DNA from: an uncultured Lachnospiraceae bacterium
GTDB taxonomy: Bacteria > Bacillota > Clostridia > Lachnospirales > Lachnospiraceae
Direction: 5' to 3'
Assembly (NCBI GenBank): GCA_910586355.1
Contig: CAJUHJ010000019.1
Coordinates: 1 to 42,053 of the forward strand
DNA: 42,053 nt
This document shows positions 1 through 8,073 of the stretch, in pieces; positions within the stretch are counted from its first letter, which is position 1, and every line of letters starts with the position of its first letter. The notes below the pieces were generated by a model that had not been told where the DNA came from, did no database searches, and saw only the letters and a list, made by a program, of their open reading frames with translations. The translations under genes and the position numbers were made by a program.

Positions 1-82
1 GCGTCTTTAGGCGCTGGCCAGTAACAAAGGCTTATAGCCGCTGAGCAAACCACCCATTAGACGGGTGGTACTGATTACATAT
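1..82 (+). mobile_element. Partial right end of an IS200/IS605-like element (possible TnpB omegaRNA 3' part)
   Basis: Seen: a 7-bp hairpin (arms 49-55 and 63-69, ACCACCC/GGGTGGT, loop 56-62), preceded by a small GGC/GCC stem-loop (29-39) and a GC-rich stretch unlike the AT-rich DNA that follows. Known: IS200/IS605 and TnpB-only elements end in a subterminal hairpin of this kind, and the 3' scaffold of the TnpB guide RNA (omegaRNA) overlaps that end, with the guide taken from the flank. Inferred: any tnpB lies left of the window, and the element boundary falls within a few bases after the hairpin. The exact end cannot be fixed from one copy. Confidence 0.5.
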
Positions 83-470
83 GAGTTTGCTAATCAAAAT
101 GGTGTTTCTGCTAATTATTCGAAAAATTTTCCTGAAAATTCTGTTAATAGAAAATGCGAAAGTTTCTGGTTCAAGGTTATTAACTTTGTCATACAGGAAT
201 TATATTCGATGGATGTAGGTAGGAAAATAAGACAGATTGTTTTGTTTTCTTTCTTTGCAGAGATGGCGAGATTATGGCTATTCTCATAGAAAAAAATTTG
301 ATAAACTTTAAAAACAAACAATTAGCGTACATAAAATTTGGTATTCCGACTTGGAATTTCGAGTTTAAGGATAGACGAAGCAACAGATCTTGAAGTAAAA
401 ATTGTGATTTCAAGTCTCTCATAGTTTTGAGGTTTCAATCTGGAATTTCAAAATGGAAAGGATCATAAAG
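83..470. other. AT-rich stretch without a convincing gene
   Basis: Short open frames on both strands here lack ribosome sites and protein-like composition. Small inverted repeats are present (for example CTTGAA/TTCAAG near 389-414). I see no promoter with both boxes at normal spacing. It looks like non-coding or decayed DNA between a transposon end and an accessory gene. Confidence 0.5.
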
Positions 471-929
471 ATGGTTGATACAGAACAAACATCTATGGAA
501 AGGGTAAATGATGATTTCCAAGAAATAAGCTTTAAATTAGCAGAGTATGATATAAAAAGCATGATATATGTTATTTGTAATCAGCAGGTTATGATAGACA
601 GTGATTTAGCGATGCTGTATCAAGTAGAAACAAAGCGATTAAATGAAGCGGCAAAACATAATATCTCAAGATTTCCAAAAAGATTTCGATTTCAACTGAC
701 GAAAGAGAAATATTCAAACTTAAAGTCGCAATTTGCGACTTTAAGTTTGGAGGATGATGCTGGATATGGTGGGCGTAGGAAACTTCCATTTGTTTTTACA
801 GGACAAGGAATCGTAATGCTCTCTGTAATTTTGCGTAGTAATGTTGCTATTCGAGTAAGTATTAGAATTATGGACATTTTTGTGGATATAAGGAAGTTTC
901 CACATGTTATCGGTTTATTTCTAATGTAA
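471..929 (+). CDS. ORF6N (KilA-N/Bro-like) domain protein, short or truncated
   Basis: A 152-aa protein. Residues ~20-145 match the ORF6N domain pattern: QQVMIDSDLAMLYQVETK, then RFPKRFRFQLT, GGRRKLPFVFTGQGIVMLS and an IRIMDIFVDIRKF-like end. ORF6N domains occur on phage and mobile-element proteins and are thought to bind DNA; the target is unknown. I chose the ATG at 471 because GGAAAGGA (455-462) sits 8 bases upstream; an in-frame ATG at 453 would have this site inside the gene. Family members usually carry a C-terminal domain after ORF6N; here the frame stops soon after it with an atypical PHVIGLFLM tail, so the gene may be truncated by frameshift. A perfect 15-bp inverted repeat lies inside it (716-748). 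The neighbouring transposon end suggests accessory DNA. Confidence 0.75.
   Translation: MVDTEQTSMERVNDDFQEISFKLAEYDIKSMIYVICNQQVMIDSDLAMLYQVETKRLNEAAKHNISRFPKRFRFQLTKEKYSNLKSQFATLSLEDDAGYGGRRKLPFVFTGQGIVMLSVILRSNVAIRVSIRIMDIFVDIRKFPHVIGLFLM
716..748. repeat. Perfect 15-bp inverted repeat inside the ORF6N gene
   Basis: Arms 716-730 and 734-748 are exact reverse complements, separated by 3 bases. The repeat lies in codons for SNLKSQFATLSL, so the opposite strand also reads NLKSQIATLSL. It would form a stable hairpin in mRNA or in single-stranded DNA. Confidence 0.9.
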
Positions 930-1036
930 GCATTTTACGTTCCTAAACACGTATTTATATTATTTTTTAATTGGAAAAATAGTTTATCGGGTAAAAGTGA
1001 AAAATTGAATATTTCATTAAGATATGATGAATCCTG

Positions 1037-1065
1037 TTGTGTATCACAGTAAAAATTGTTATACT
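1037..1065 (+). promoter_or_regulatory. Sigma-A promoter for the phospholipid operon
   Basis: TTGTGT at 1037-1042 and TATACT at 1060-1065 with a 17-bp spacer; transcription would start about 20 bases before the first gene, whose AGGAG site is at 1084-1088. Confidence 0.65.
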
Positions 1066-1094
1066 TTGAATGGTACATGAATTAGGAGAACAAA

Positions 1095-1766
1095 ATGTTT
1101 AAAATATTTAAGAGATACAGTTTAATATCACTAATTTTCGCATTTTCATTTAATATGATTGTCTATATAGGTTCAAGAATGATTGCTGGTGATTGGCATC
1201 ATTATAATATTGAAAGTTCATTTGATGTTAGGATACCCTTCTGGCCTCCATCTTCGATTATTTATCTTGGCTGCTATCTTTTTTGGGCAATAAATTATAT
1301 ATTGATTTCCAGACAGGAAAAGAAAGAAATCTGTCAATTTTTTTCTGCTGATTTCATATCAAGAGTTATCTGTTTTGTAATCTATATCTTATTTCCAACT
1401 ACAAATACCAGACCTGAAATAAATCCGGATGGATTTTGGAATCAGATTATGATTTTCTTATATTCTGTTGATGCGGCAGATAATCTTTTTCCTTCTATTC
1501 ATTGTTTAGTGAGCTGGTTTTGTTATATTGCCTTGCGTGGAAAAAAACAATACCCTCTTTGGTATCGGGGATTTTCTTGTGTTATGGCACTTTTAGTCTG
1601 TCTGTCTACGCTGTTGACAAAGCAGCATGTGATTATAGATGTTGTCGGAGGAATTGTGTTGGCTGAAGTATGTTATTATATTGGGAAACATACATCAATT
1701 TGGAAAATTTATGAAAGAATTTTGGATAAAATAAATGCAAAAATTTTTACGGAAAAGAGAGAATAA
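1095..1766 (+). CDS. PAP2-superfamily membrane protein (inositol-phosphorylceramide-synthase-like)
   Basis: A 223-aa multi-pass membrane protein. It carries the PAP2 catalytic signature: R106 in NTRPE, FPSIHC with H136, and TKQHVIIDVVGG with H178 and D182. The PSIH and TKQHxxxD forms are those of the PAP2_3/AUR1-type branch, which includes lipid phosphotransferases as well as phosphatases. It is first in an operon of four (3-bp gap to the next gene) with PS synthase and PS decarboxylase, so it probably acts on a phospholipid or its headgroup at the outer membrane face. Whether it is a phosphatase or a headgroup transferase cannot be told from sequence. The ATG at 1095 has AGGAG 6 bases upstream. 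Confidence 0.85.
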   Translation: MFKIFKRYSLISLIFAFSFNMIVYIGSRMIAGDWHHYNIESSFDVRIPFWPPSSIIYLGCYLFWAINYILISRQEKKEICQFFSADFISRVICFVIYILFPTTNTRPEINPDGFWNQIMIFLYSVDAADNLFPSIHCLVSWFCYIALRGKKQYPLWYRGFSCVMALLVCLSTLLTKQHVIIDVVGGIVLAEVCYYIGKHTSIWKIYERILDKINAKIFTEKRE

Positions 1767-1769
1767 CTC

Positions 1770-2822
1770 ATGCAGACAAAGAAGGCATTTTGGAATTGTA
1801 TTTTTTTAGTAGTCGTTTTTGGGCTTACTATTTATGGCATTTTTCATGGACAAGATTTAGAAAAAATGATGTCAGCGATTAAAAATACAGATATTAGATG
1901 GATTCTTGCCGCAATTTTCCTCGTATTATTTTTTATTTGGGGTGAATCAATAATAATATGGTATATGATGCGTTCATTTCAAGTTCATTTAAAGAAAAGA
2001 ATCTGTTTTCTCTTTTCTTCAGTAGGTTTCTTTTTCAGCTGTATTACACCTTCAGCAACCGGCGGACAGCCAATGCAGATTTACTATATGAAAAAAGAAA
2101 AGATTCCGATTCCATTTGCTACTGTAATTTTGATGATTATAACAATCACTTATAAATTAGTATTAGTAATCGTCGGAATTGGAATTCCAATATTTGCAAG
2201 AGGATTTATGAATGAATATCTTGTTGAAATACTTCCTGTTTTCTATTTGGGATTGTTATTGAATGTATTTTGTATCAGTTTTATGACATTGTTAGTTTTT
2301 CATCCTGTTCTTGCTGAAAAAATAATTTTAAAATGTATGTATTGGATGGAAAGGCTGCATATACTAAAACATAAGGAAACTCGTATATTGAAGTTTCAAA
2401 ATTCCATGCAGATTTATCGTGAAACAGCAGCGTATTTAAAAGAGCATAAACAAGTAATTGTGTATGTAATATTTATTACGTTTATGCAGCGCTTTGCATT
2501 GTTTACAGTCACTTATATGGTTTATCTTGCATTCGGAATGTCTGGAACTAATATTTGGGATATTATATTTTTACAGGCAGTGATTTCAATTTCTGTGGAT
2601 ATGCTTCCGCTGCCAGGCGGCATGGGTATCAGTGAAAGTTTGTTTTTAAAAATATTTTCTCCTGTGTTTCAGTCGGTAACGCTTCCGGCTATGGTAGTCT
2701 CACGCGGGCTTAGTTATTACAGTCAGCTTTTAATTAGTGCGCTTTTTACAGTAGTAGCACAAATTTATTATACTATAAAAAAGAATAAAAGAATCGAAAA
2801 TCAGACGGGAGGATACAAATGA
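1770..2822 (+). CDS. Flippase-like (LPG synthase TM domain, UPF0104 type) membrane protein
   Basis: A 350-aa polytopic membrane protein resembling the N-terminal flippase domain of MprF (lysylphosphatidylglycerol synthase TM region), without the soluble aminoacyltransferase domain. Family landmarks are PSATGGQPMQIYYM in the first half and LPLPGGMGISESLF near residue 280, followed by terminal helices. Known members of the wider family move lipids or lipid-linked compounds across the membrane. It sits 3 bp after the PAP2-like gene, and its stop overlaps the pssA start (ATGA), so translation is likely coupled. I infer a role in moving the lipid made by this operon; the substrate is unknown. Confidence 0.85.
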   Translation: MQTKKAFWNCIFLVVVFGLTIYGIFHGQDLEKMMSAIKNTDIRWILAAIFLVLFFIWGESIIIWYMMRSFQVHLKKRICFLFSSVGFFFSCITPSATGGQPMQIYYMKKEKIPIPFATVILMIITITYKLVLVIVGIGIPIFARGFMNEYLVEILPVFYLGLLLNVFCISFMTLLVFHPVLAEKIILKCMYWMERLHILKHKETRILKFQNSMQIYRETAAYLKEHKQVIVYVIFITFMQRFALFTVTYMVYLAFGMSGTNIWDIIFLQAVISISVDMLPLPGGMGISESLFLKIFSPVFQSVTLPAMVVSRGLSYYSQLLISALFTVVAQIYYTIKKNKRIENQTGGYK

Positions 2823-3478
2823 TAGGTTTTTGGGATTATACAGTGATACTTACATATGTGAGTTTTGCGTCTGCAGCGGCAGGAATTTTCTGTGCAATGT
2901 CTTCTCATGTGGAATATGCTGTTTTTTTCCTCGCATTGTCTGGATTCTGTGATATGTTTGATGGAAAAATTGCCCGGACGAAAAAGAATAGGACAGAAGA
3001 AGAAAAGAGTTTTGGTATTCAGATTGATTCGCTTTGTGATATCGTCTGTTTTGGCATACTGCCGATTATTATTTGTTATAAAATTGGAATGGATCATATT
3101 TACAGCATGATAATTCTTGTATTATACGGCCTGGCCGGATTAATCCGTCTGGCATATTTTAATGTGGTAGAAGAGAAGAGACAGAATACGACAGATGATG
3201 CGAGGAAATACTATCAGGGTCTTCCGATTACTTCTATGGCTATGCTTCTTCCGGTTTTATTTGTTGTATCGCCATTTTTTCCAAGCAACGAATTATTTAT
3301 GATTGTTTTGCATATTATGGTGGCAGTGGTAGGAATTTTATTTATCACAGATTTTAAATTTCGAAAACCGACTACAATAGAAATTTTTTTGATTGTGATT
3401 GCAATTGCAGCAGCAGTCTTAGCTTTAATCTTCGTTGAACGTAGTTGGTGGAAGTTTATCTATATTCCAAGGAGGTAA
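2819..3478 (+). CDS. pssA: CDP-diacylglycerol--serine O-phosphatidyltransferase
   Basis: A 219-aa integral membrane CDP-alcohol phosphatidyltransferase that should make phosphatidylserine from CDP-diacylglycerol and serine. The signature is intact in its ligands: D45, D48-G49, A52-R53, G66, D70 and D74 (DMFDGKIAR, then GIQIDSLCD). The AR-to-G spacing is 12 residues rather than the usual 8, with a charged insert (TKKNRTEEEKSF). About six hydrophobic segments follow. GGGAGG lies before the ATG, which overlaps the previous stop by 4 bp. The serine assignment rests on the IDSLCD/CFG pattern typical of PssA and on psd starting 3 bp downstream. Confidence 0.9.
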   Translation: MIGFWDYTVILTYVSFASAAAGIFCAMSSHVEYAVFFLALSGFCDMFDGKIARTKKNRTEEEKSFGIQIDSLCDIVCFGILPIIICYKIGMDHIYSMIILVLYGLAGLIRLAYFNVVEEKRQNTTDDARKYYQGLPITSMAMLLPVLFVVSPFFPSNELFMIVLHIMVAVVGILFITDFKFRKPTTIEIFLIVIAIAAAVLALIFVERSWWKFIYIPRR

Positions 3479-3481
3479 TAT

Positions 3482-4348
3482 ATGCTTTTGACAGCAGACC
3501 GGAAAGGAAATATTACAAAAGAAAATACATTTCAGGATCGTTTTTTAAATAAAATGTATAGTCATATGATTGGCAGAATGATGATAAAAGCTATGGTTTT
3601 GCCAATAGTATCAAAGACATGTGGTATTCTGTTGGATTCTAAAATTTCAAGATTTCTGGTTCCCATGTTCATACGAAACCATGCAATTTCTATGGAAGAT
3701 TATGAAAAAAAGAAATATCATTCTTTTAATGATTTCTTTACAAGAAAACTGCTGCCGGAATCCCGTATTATTGAGTATCAGCCAAATATTTTTATTAGCC
3801 CATGCGACAGCAGGCTGAGTGTTTACCCGATTTCGAAAAAAAGCATTTTTGAAGTAAAACATACGAAGTATTCGGCAGACAGTTTACTTAAAAATAGAAA
3901 ATTAGCAAAAAAATATTCCGGGGGATATATTTGGATTTTTCGGTTGTGCGTAGATGACTATCATCGTTATATTTATACTGACAATGGGAAAGTTTCAAAT
4001 TCTGTGAAATTGTCTGGTGTATTTCATACAGTAAATCCCATTGCGAATGATAATTTTCCTATTTATAAAGAAAATACAAGAGAATACTGTCTGATTCGCA
4101 CTGATAATTTTAAAACAGTTCTTCAGATGGAAGTGGGAGCTTTGCTTGTTGGAAAAATTGAAAATAACACCGTAACGGGAAGAGTTACAAAAGGACAAGA
4201 GAAGGGACATTTTGCTTATGGAGGGTCTACGGTTATACTTATGACACAAAAAGGTGCAGTTTGTCCAGATAAAGACTTATTAAGAAATACGGTAAGAGGA
4301 ATAGAGACAAAGGTGAAGATGGGAGAACAGATAGGAATCAAAGCTTAG
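3482..4348 (+). CDS. psd: Phosphatidylserine decarboxylase
   Basis: A 288-aa membrane-associated enzyme converting phosphatidylserine to phosphatidylethanolamine. It shows FNDFFTRKL, SPCDSRLSVYP (D109), DDYHRY (H161) and the C-terminal self-cleavage site YGGST, where S249 would become the pyruvoyl group. The site is GGST rather than the LGST of E. coli, as in many clostridial enzymes. The length is as expected for a proenzyme. It is last in the lipid operon, with AGGAGG just before the ATG. Together with PssA it gives the complete two-step route to phosphatidylethanolamine. Confidence 0.93.
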   Translation: MLLTADRKGNITKENTFQDRFLNKMYSHMIGRMMIKAMVLPIVSKTCGILLDSKISRFLVPMFIRNHAISMEDYEKKKYHSFNDFFTRKLLPESRIIEYQPNIFISPCDSRLSVYPISKKSIFEVKHTKYSADSLLKNRKLAKKYSGGYIWIFRLCVDDYHRYIYTDNGKVSNSVKLSGVFHTVNPIANDNFPIYKENTREYCLIRTDNFKTVLQMEVGALLVGKIENNTVTGRVTKGQEKGHFAYGGSTVILMTQKGAVCPDKDLLRNTVRGIETKVKMGEQIGIKA

Positions 4349-4375
4349 TTCATCTTTTACAGAAGCGCTTTAAAC

Positions 4376-4456
4376 AATAAAAGTATATTCATGCAGACTT
4401 GATTTAATATCTCTAAATAGGAGCTATTGAGGGTTGAAATGAAATATACTTTTATT
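4376..4456 (+). terminator. Long-armed inverted repeat after psd, possible terminator or structured RNA
   Basis: Arms 4376-4392 and 4439-4456 pair over 17 bp with a single bulged A, enclosing 46 bases; a T-rich run follows. The loop is unusually long for a simple terminator. Confidence 0.45.
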
Positions 4457-4464
4457 TTTTCTTA

Positions 4465-4493
4465 TTTACGAATGGTAAAAAACATAGTATAAT
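4465..4493 (+). promoter_or_regulatory. Sigma-A promoter for the cNMP-like gene
   Basis: TTTACG at 4465-4470, 17-bp spacer, perfect TATAAT at 4488-4493. Transcription would begin near 4500, which rules out an in-frame ATG at 4492 as the start of the next gene. Confidence 0.75.
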
Positions 4494-4566
4494 GATAAGA
4501 ATGATAGAAGTAGAAGCTGTTTACATGAATGTTGAACAGTTTCAAAAAAACATGAGGGAGATAGGT

Positions 4567-6699
4567 ATGGGCACAGTTCTAAAAATGAATGAATTAAACC
4601 AATTAGGAAAAGGGACAAAACTTTTTTCTAAGGACGAAACAATCCAGTGTATCGGAATGATTATCAAAGGAAGTATACGAATTCAGGGAAAAGGAATTCA
4701 AAGAATAGCAAAAAAAGGAGAAATCATTGCCGTTAAGGATATGTATGTCAATCAATATCTTGCAGATTATATTACGGAAGAAGATACAGTATTTTATACA
4801 ATTCCAGCAGTGAATACTAGTTTATTAGATGCTTTTTTTACGAATAATGCTGAGTATCGCGGAATTGTGGTTTATTCTATGGCATTAGAACTGGCAGACT
4901 ATCTCAAAGAACGGGAAAATTTATTAGTATTTGCAACAAAAGTATTCGAACATTGTGGAAACAATGGAGATGAAGCGCCAAGAGCAGCTTTTCAGTTAGA
5001 ATCTGGTGAAGACAGGGTTTCTTGTTATCAAGAACTTGTCAATATACCATTAGAGATACATAAGAAATATTATACTGGGAGTAAACTAGTCGCATTATAC
5101 CAATCAAGTGAAATTGCAGACGTGATACAGGAAGTTTTGACGTCATATCAGTCTACTTTGAAATTTATTGAGGAAATGTATTATCTTAGAACTGGAAGCA
5201 AACTCTATGATAATGCAGCATTGGTTAATTTGAATTATTTAGCAGCAAAATTTAAAGAAATTATACAAGTACAGAAAAAAGAAGAAGACAAGCCAAGTGA
5301 AGTTAATACTGCTGAAATAGAAAATCCAATTCCGCTGCTTAAAAATTCTCTGTTTCAGATTATGAAGTTTGCAAAAATGCCGGACACAGCTCAAAAAGAA
5401 GTTGCTGCATCTATCCACGCGTTTGTCAATGCCGGCGACCGTTTATCCACACAGGATGATATAAGAAAAATAAAAAAACAGATTACAAATCAGTTTTATG
5501 ATTTATATAAATTGTGTATCTTTCAGTGGTTTGAAGATGAAAACGTTCCATTGGCAGTTAATTTGTTCTTACATTATGGTTTTATTGATGAACGTTTGTT
5601 AGACGAAAATCAAATTGAATATATCTGTAAAATGTTCCATACGAAAAATGAAAAATTTGATTGTCAAATCTATACAATACCAGAATGGTTAAAAGAAATC
5701 TATATGGGAAGAAAAGAACCTTCCAGAAATTCTTTTGAACAGGATTACAGAGATGTATTAAGGGAACAAAAGCGTACTGGAGATATTACGGAAAGCCAGG
5801 AAAAGGAATACCTGGAAGATGGACGCAGAAAAGTTATTTTTGAAATTGATAATATGTTTATTAGCAATAATAAAATTGTAAATGGAAAACTTTCTACATA
5901 TGTTCCTATTTTATATAAAGATGAAATATTTGGCAGTTTAGACAGATTGTATTTGACTAAGAGAAATCTGTATGATGCAATTATAGAATTGGAAAAGAAA
6001 GATTTTACAATTTTTAACCGCGAAGTTTTATATTCTAATCCTGAATTAAAGATTGAGCGGGAACAAGTGATAAAACATGTATATCCAGATATTATTATGA
6101 TGCCTGTATATGGAACGGCTTCTTCTATGTGGCAGGAAATTACCGGGAAAAAGAGAGATACTCCGGGAAGATTTATTTTCCCGACAATAACAGAAACAGA
6201 GGTAGATAAATTAGTGACAAAAGCGTTTGGAAGATTTCATTGGGAATACTGCAGATGCGAACAAGGGGTATTCTGGAATAATATTCAATATAAGTCTTTG
6301 ACGTCAGAATATATGGATTATATTCAATATTATCGTAAAAATCACGAGTTATCGGAAGAGAAACGAGAGAAGATTAAGCTGCAGATTCTTCGTGCCAGAA
6401 ATAACAGCCGTGAAATTTTCTTAAGTGATTATGAATTGTGGATTTATAATGAATCGAAATCTGCAATTAAGTTAAACAAAGTATCCAGAGCAATTTTAGC
6501 AACATATTGTCCGTTTAGTAAAGAAATCAGAGAATATTTAAAGACAAACGCAGCGATTGCTGAGGCTATGACTCGTCAGCAGAGAGCTTTTGCGGAACAG
6601 AGCAAGTTGTGGGATATGAGGATTAAGCGCAGAGAAAATAACGGCCTTAAAGTCCCGGATGAATTTTATGCTACTTATAACTATTATGCAAATAACTAA
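4567..6699 (+). CDS. Unknown 710-aa protein with cyclic-nucleotide-binding-like N-terminus
   Basis: I do not recognise the full-length family. The first ~100 residues resemble a CRP-type cyclic-nucleotide-binding fold: an FSKDETIQCIGMIIKGSIRI segment followed by a beta-rich stretch around KKGEIIAVKDM and an ITEEDTVFYTIP segment. The rest looks soluble, mixed and strongly helical, with charged segments and no membrane helix or DNA-binding C-terminus, so it is not an ordinary CRP-family regulator. I chose ATG 4567 because GGGAG (4556-4560) lies 6 bases upstream and the promoter start is near 4500; ATGs at 4501, 4525 and 4552 are alternatives. The next gene starts 31 bp downstream, so the two probably form an operon. 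Confidence 0.7.
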   Translation: MGTVLKMNELNQLGKGTKLFSKDETIQCIGMIIKGSIRIQGKGIQRIAKKGEIIAVKDMYVNQYLADYITEEDTVFYTIPAVNTSLLDAFFTNNAEYRGIVVYSMALELADYLKERENLLVFATKVFEHCGNNGDEAPRAAFQLESGEDRVSCYQELVNIPLEIHKKYYTGSKLVALYQSSEIADVIQEVLTSYQSTLKFIEEMYYLRTGSKLYDNAALVNLNYLAAKFKEIIQVQKKEEDKPSEVNTAEIENPIPLLKNSLFQIMKFAKMPDTAQKEVAASIHAFVNAGDRLSTQDDIRKIKKQITNQFYDLYKLCIFQWFEDENVPLAVNLFLHYGFIDERLLDENQIEYICKMFHTKNEKFDCQIYTIPEWLKEIYMGRKEPSRNSFEQDYRDVLREQKRTGDITESQEKEYLEDGRRKVIFEIDNMFISNNKIVNGKLSTYVPILYKDEIFGSLDRLYLTKRNLYDAIIELEKKDFTIFNREVLYSNPELKIEREQVIKHVYPDIIMMPVYGTASSMWQEITGKKRDTPGRFIFPTITETEVDKLVTKAFGRFHWEYCRCEQGVFWNNIQYKSLTSEYMDYIQYYRKNHELSEEKREKIKLQILRARNNSREIFLSDYELWIYNESKSAIKLNKVSRAILATYCPFSKEIREYLKTNAAIAEAMTRQQRAFAEQSKLWDMRIKRRENNGLKVPDEFYATYNYYANN

Positions 6700-6730
6700 A
6701 TAAAAAAGGACAAACTGGAGGATATAAAGT

Positions 6731-7912
6731 ATGAATGAAGAAATCGTAAGAGATAAAAGCCCGTCACAAATGAAATTAAAACTTACATTTTCTATTTTAA
6801 TTATATCTGCACTATTTATTATAGAATTGTATTTTATGATGAATTTCCCAGAAAGTTATCTTGTAATTGGAATTATAGGTTTGGCGATTTTGTGTTTTGT
6901 ATATTTGATTACAGACTTAACTTTTAAAATGCAGAATGAAAAAGAACTTCTTCGCGAAAAAGAATACGAAAGTATTTATAAAGGAGAGAAAGTCAATTAT
7001 ATTCTAATGAAACAAGGGTTTGCGGATTTAGAGGAAATGATAAAAGGTAATAGATCCGTAGTAGATTTTCCAGTAGATGAATTGGTACATGCACAGAAAG
7101 CAGTTGGAAAAGTTACAATTCAGCGTGGAAAAGAAAATACATCCGCGATTTTGAACGCTAATGAAAAATTAATGGACCGTCTTCTTGCTTTTGAAGATAA
7201 GTTGGACGAAATCAACAATTTTATTGCTTCCTCACAGGAAAATAATCCACAGGAAATTGTTTCTGCTTTACAGGGGACTTTTACCGAAACGAAAGATTCC
7301 ATTCAGGATACTGTTTATGAACTTTCAGAAAGCACACGGAATCAGATAAATACAGTAGCGTCTGCATTAGACGAAATGAAACAAAGAATTGAATCCGTAG
7401 ATGAAAAAGCAGCGGCGATTGATGAAATACGGAAATTTACAGAAGTAGTAGACAAAAAAGCATCTGCGTTTGATGAAATGAAGAAACTTATCGCCTCCGT
7501 AGAACAAAAAAGTTCTGAATTGTCCATGGATGAAGTCAGGACTGCTCCTGTATACAGGGAAACAATTCAAGAGCCAATGACAATGCCAAAACTGATGATA
7601 GAAGAACCGGTTATACCGGAAGAGCCGGTTTTACCAGAAGAACCGATGGAAATTCCAACGTCAATTGAGGAAGAAATGGTACTGCCAGAAGAATCAATGG
7701 AAATTCCAATGCCAGTAGCAGAAGAAATAGTGCCTCCGGAAGAGCCAATGGAAATTCCAACACCCATAAAAGAAGAGCCAATTCCGCCGGAAGAACCAGT
7801 AAAAGCGCCGGAACCTATTATGGAAGAACCAGTTGCGCCGTTACCAAATACATCAGATCCAGGTCATATGATGACGCCGGAAGAGATTGCTTCTTTATTA
7901 GCGAATATGTAA
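6731..7912 (+). CDS. Membrane-anchored coiled-coil protein with Pro/Glu repeats
   Basis: A 393-aa protein of unknown function. Residues ~15-62 form two hydrophobic helices; residues ~65-280 are charged and helical with coiled-coil character, including repeated DEMKxxI/DEIRKF segments. The C-terminal ~110 residues are acidic and proline-rich, with four 17-residue repeats (PEEPMEIP type). The protein ends in a compact motif, MMTPEEIASLLANM, which looks like a peptide docking site. The topology suggests a hairpin anchor with a long cytoplasmic stalk. GGAGG precedes the ATG. Co-transcription with the cNMP-like protein suggests they work together; the strong terminator after it ends the unit. Confidence 0.75.
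   Translation: MNEEIVRDKSPSQMKLKLTFSILIISALFIIELYFMMNFPESYLVIGIIGLAILCFVYLITDLTFKMQNEKELLREKEYESIYKGEKVNYILMKQGFADLEEMIKGNRSVVDFPVDELVHAQKAVGKVTIQRGKENTSAILNANEKLMDRLLAFEDKLDEINNFIASSQENNPQEIVSALQGTFTETKDSIQDTVYELSESTRNQINTVASALDEMKQRIESVDEKAAAIDEIRKFTEVVDKKASAFDEMKKLIASVEQKSSELSMDEVRTAPVYRETIQEPMTMPKLMIEEPVIPEEPVLPEEPMEIPTSIEEEMVLPEESMEIPMPVAEEIVPPEEPMEIPTPIKEEPIPPEEPVKAPEPIMEEPVAPLPNTSDPGHMMTPEEIASLLANM
7634..7837 (+). repeat. Four tandem 51-bp units coding the Pro/Glu repeats
   Basis: Copies begin at 7634, 7685, 7736 and 7787, a constant 51-bp period (17 codons). The first three share most bases in the PEExMEIP part; the fourth is diverged. Confidence 0.85.
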
Positions 7913-7934
7913 AATAGATATTTATAATATTATG

Positions 7935-7970
7935 AAGACTCCAATGAAAAGTGATTTATTGGAGTCTTTT
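7935..7970 (+). terminator. Rho-independent terminator
   Basis: Perfect 11-bp stem (7935-7945 with 7958-7968), 12-base loop, then a short T run; 22 bases after the coiled-coil gene. Confidence 0.85.
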
Positions 7971-8021
7971 ACAGTTTGTTCATATTAATTAAAAAAAAAT
8001 TAAAATTTTTTAAAAAAATAC

Positions 8022-8050
8022 TTGCAATATGTAAATTAATCGTATATAAT
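8022..8050 (+). promoter_or_regulatory. Promoter of tRNA-Lys
   Basis: TTGCAA at 8022-8027, 17-bp spacer, TATAAT at 8045-8050, with A/T tracts upstream resembling an UP element. Confidence 0.8.
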
Positions 8051-8073
8051 ATATTTTGTTGTTAGAAAGATAT

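Noticed and set aside
65..422. Short open frames on both strands in the left end
   Set aside because: No ribosome sites, no recognisable domains, overlapping frames and biased composition typical of AT-rich DNA.
453..470. ATG at 453 as start of the ORF6N gene
   Set aside because: The GGAAAGGA ribosome site lies downstream of it and is well spaced for the ATG at 471.
4492..4566. ATG at 4492 as start of the cNMP-like gene
   Set aside because: It lies within the -10 box of a strong promoter, before the likely transcription start.
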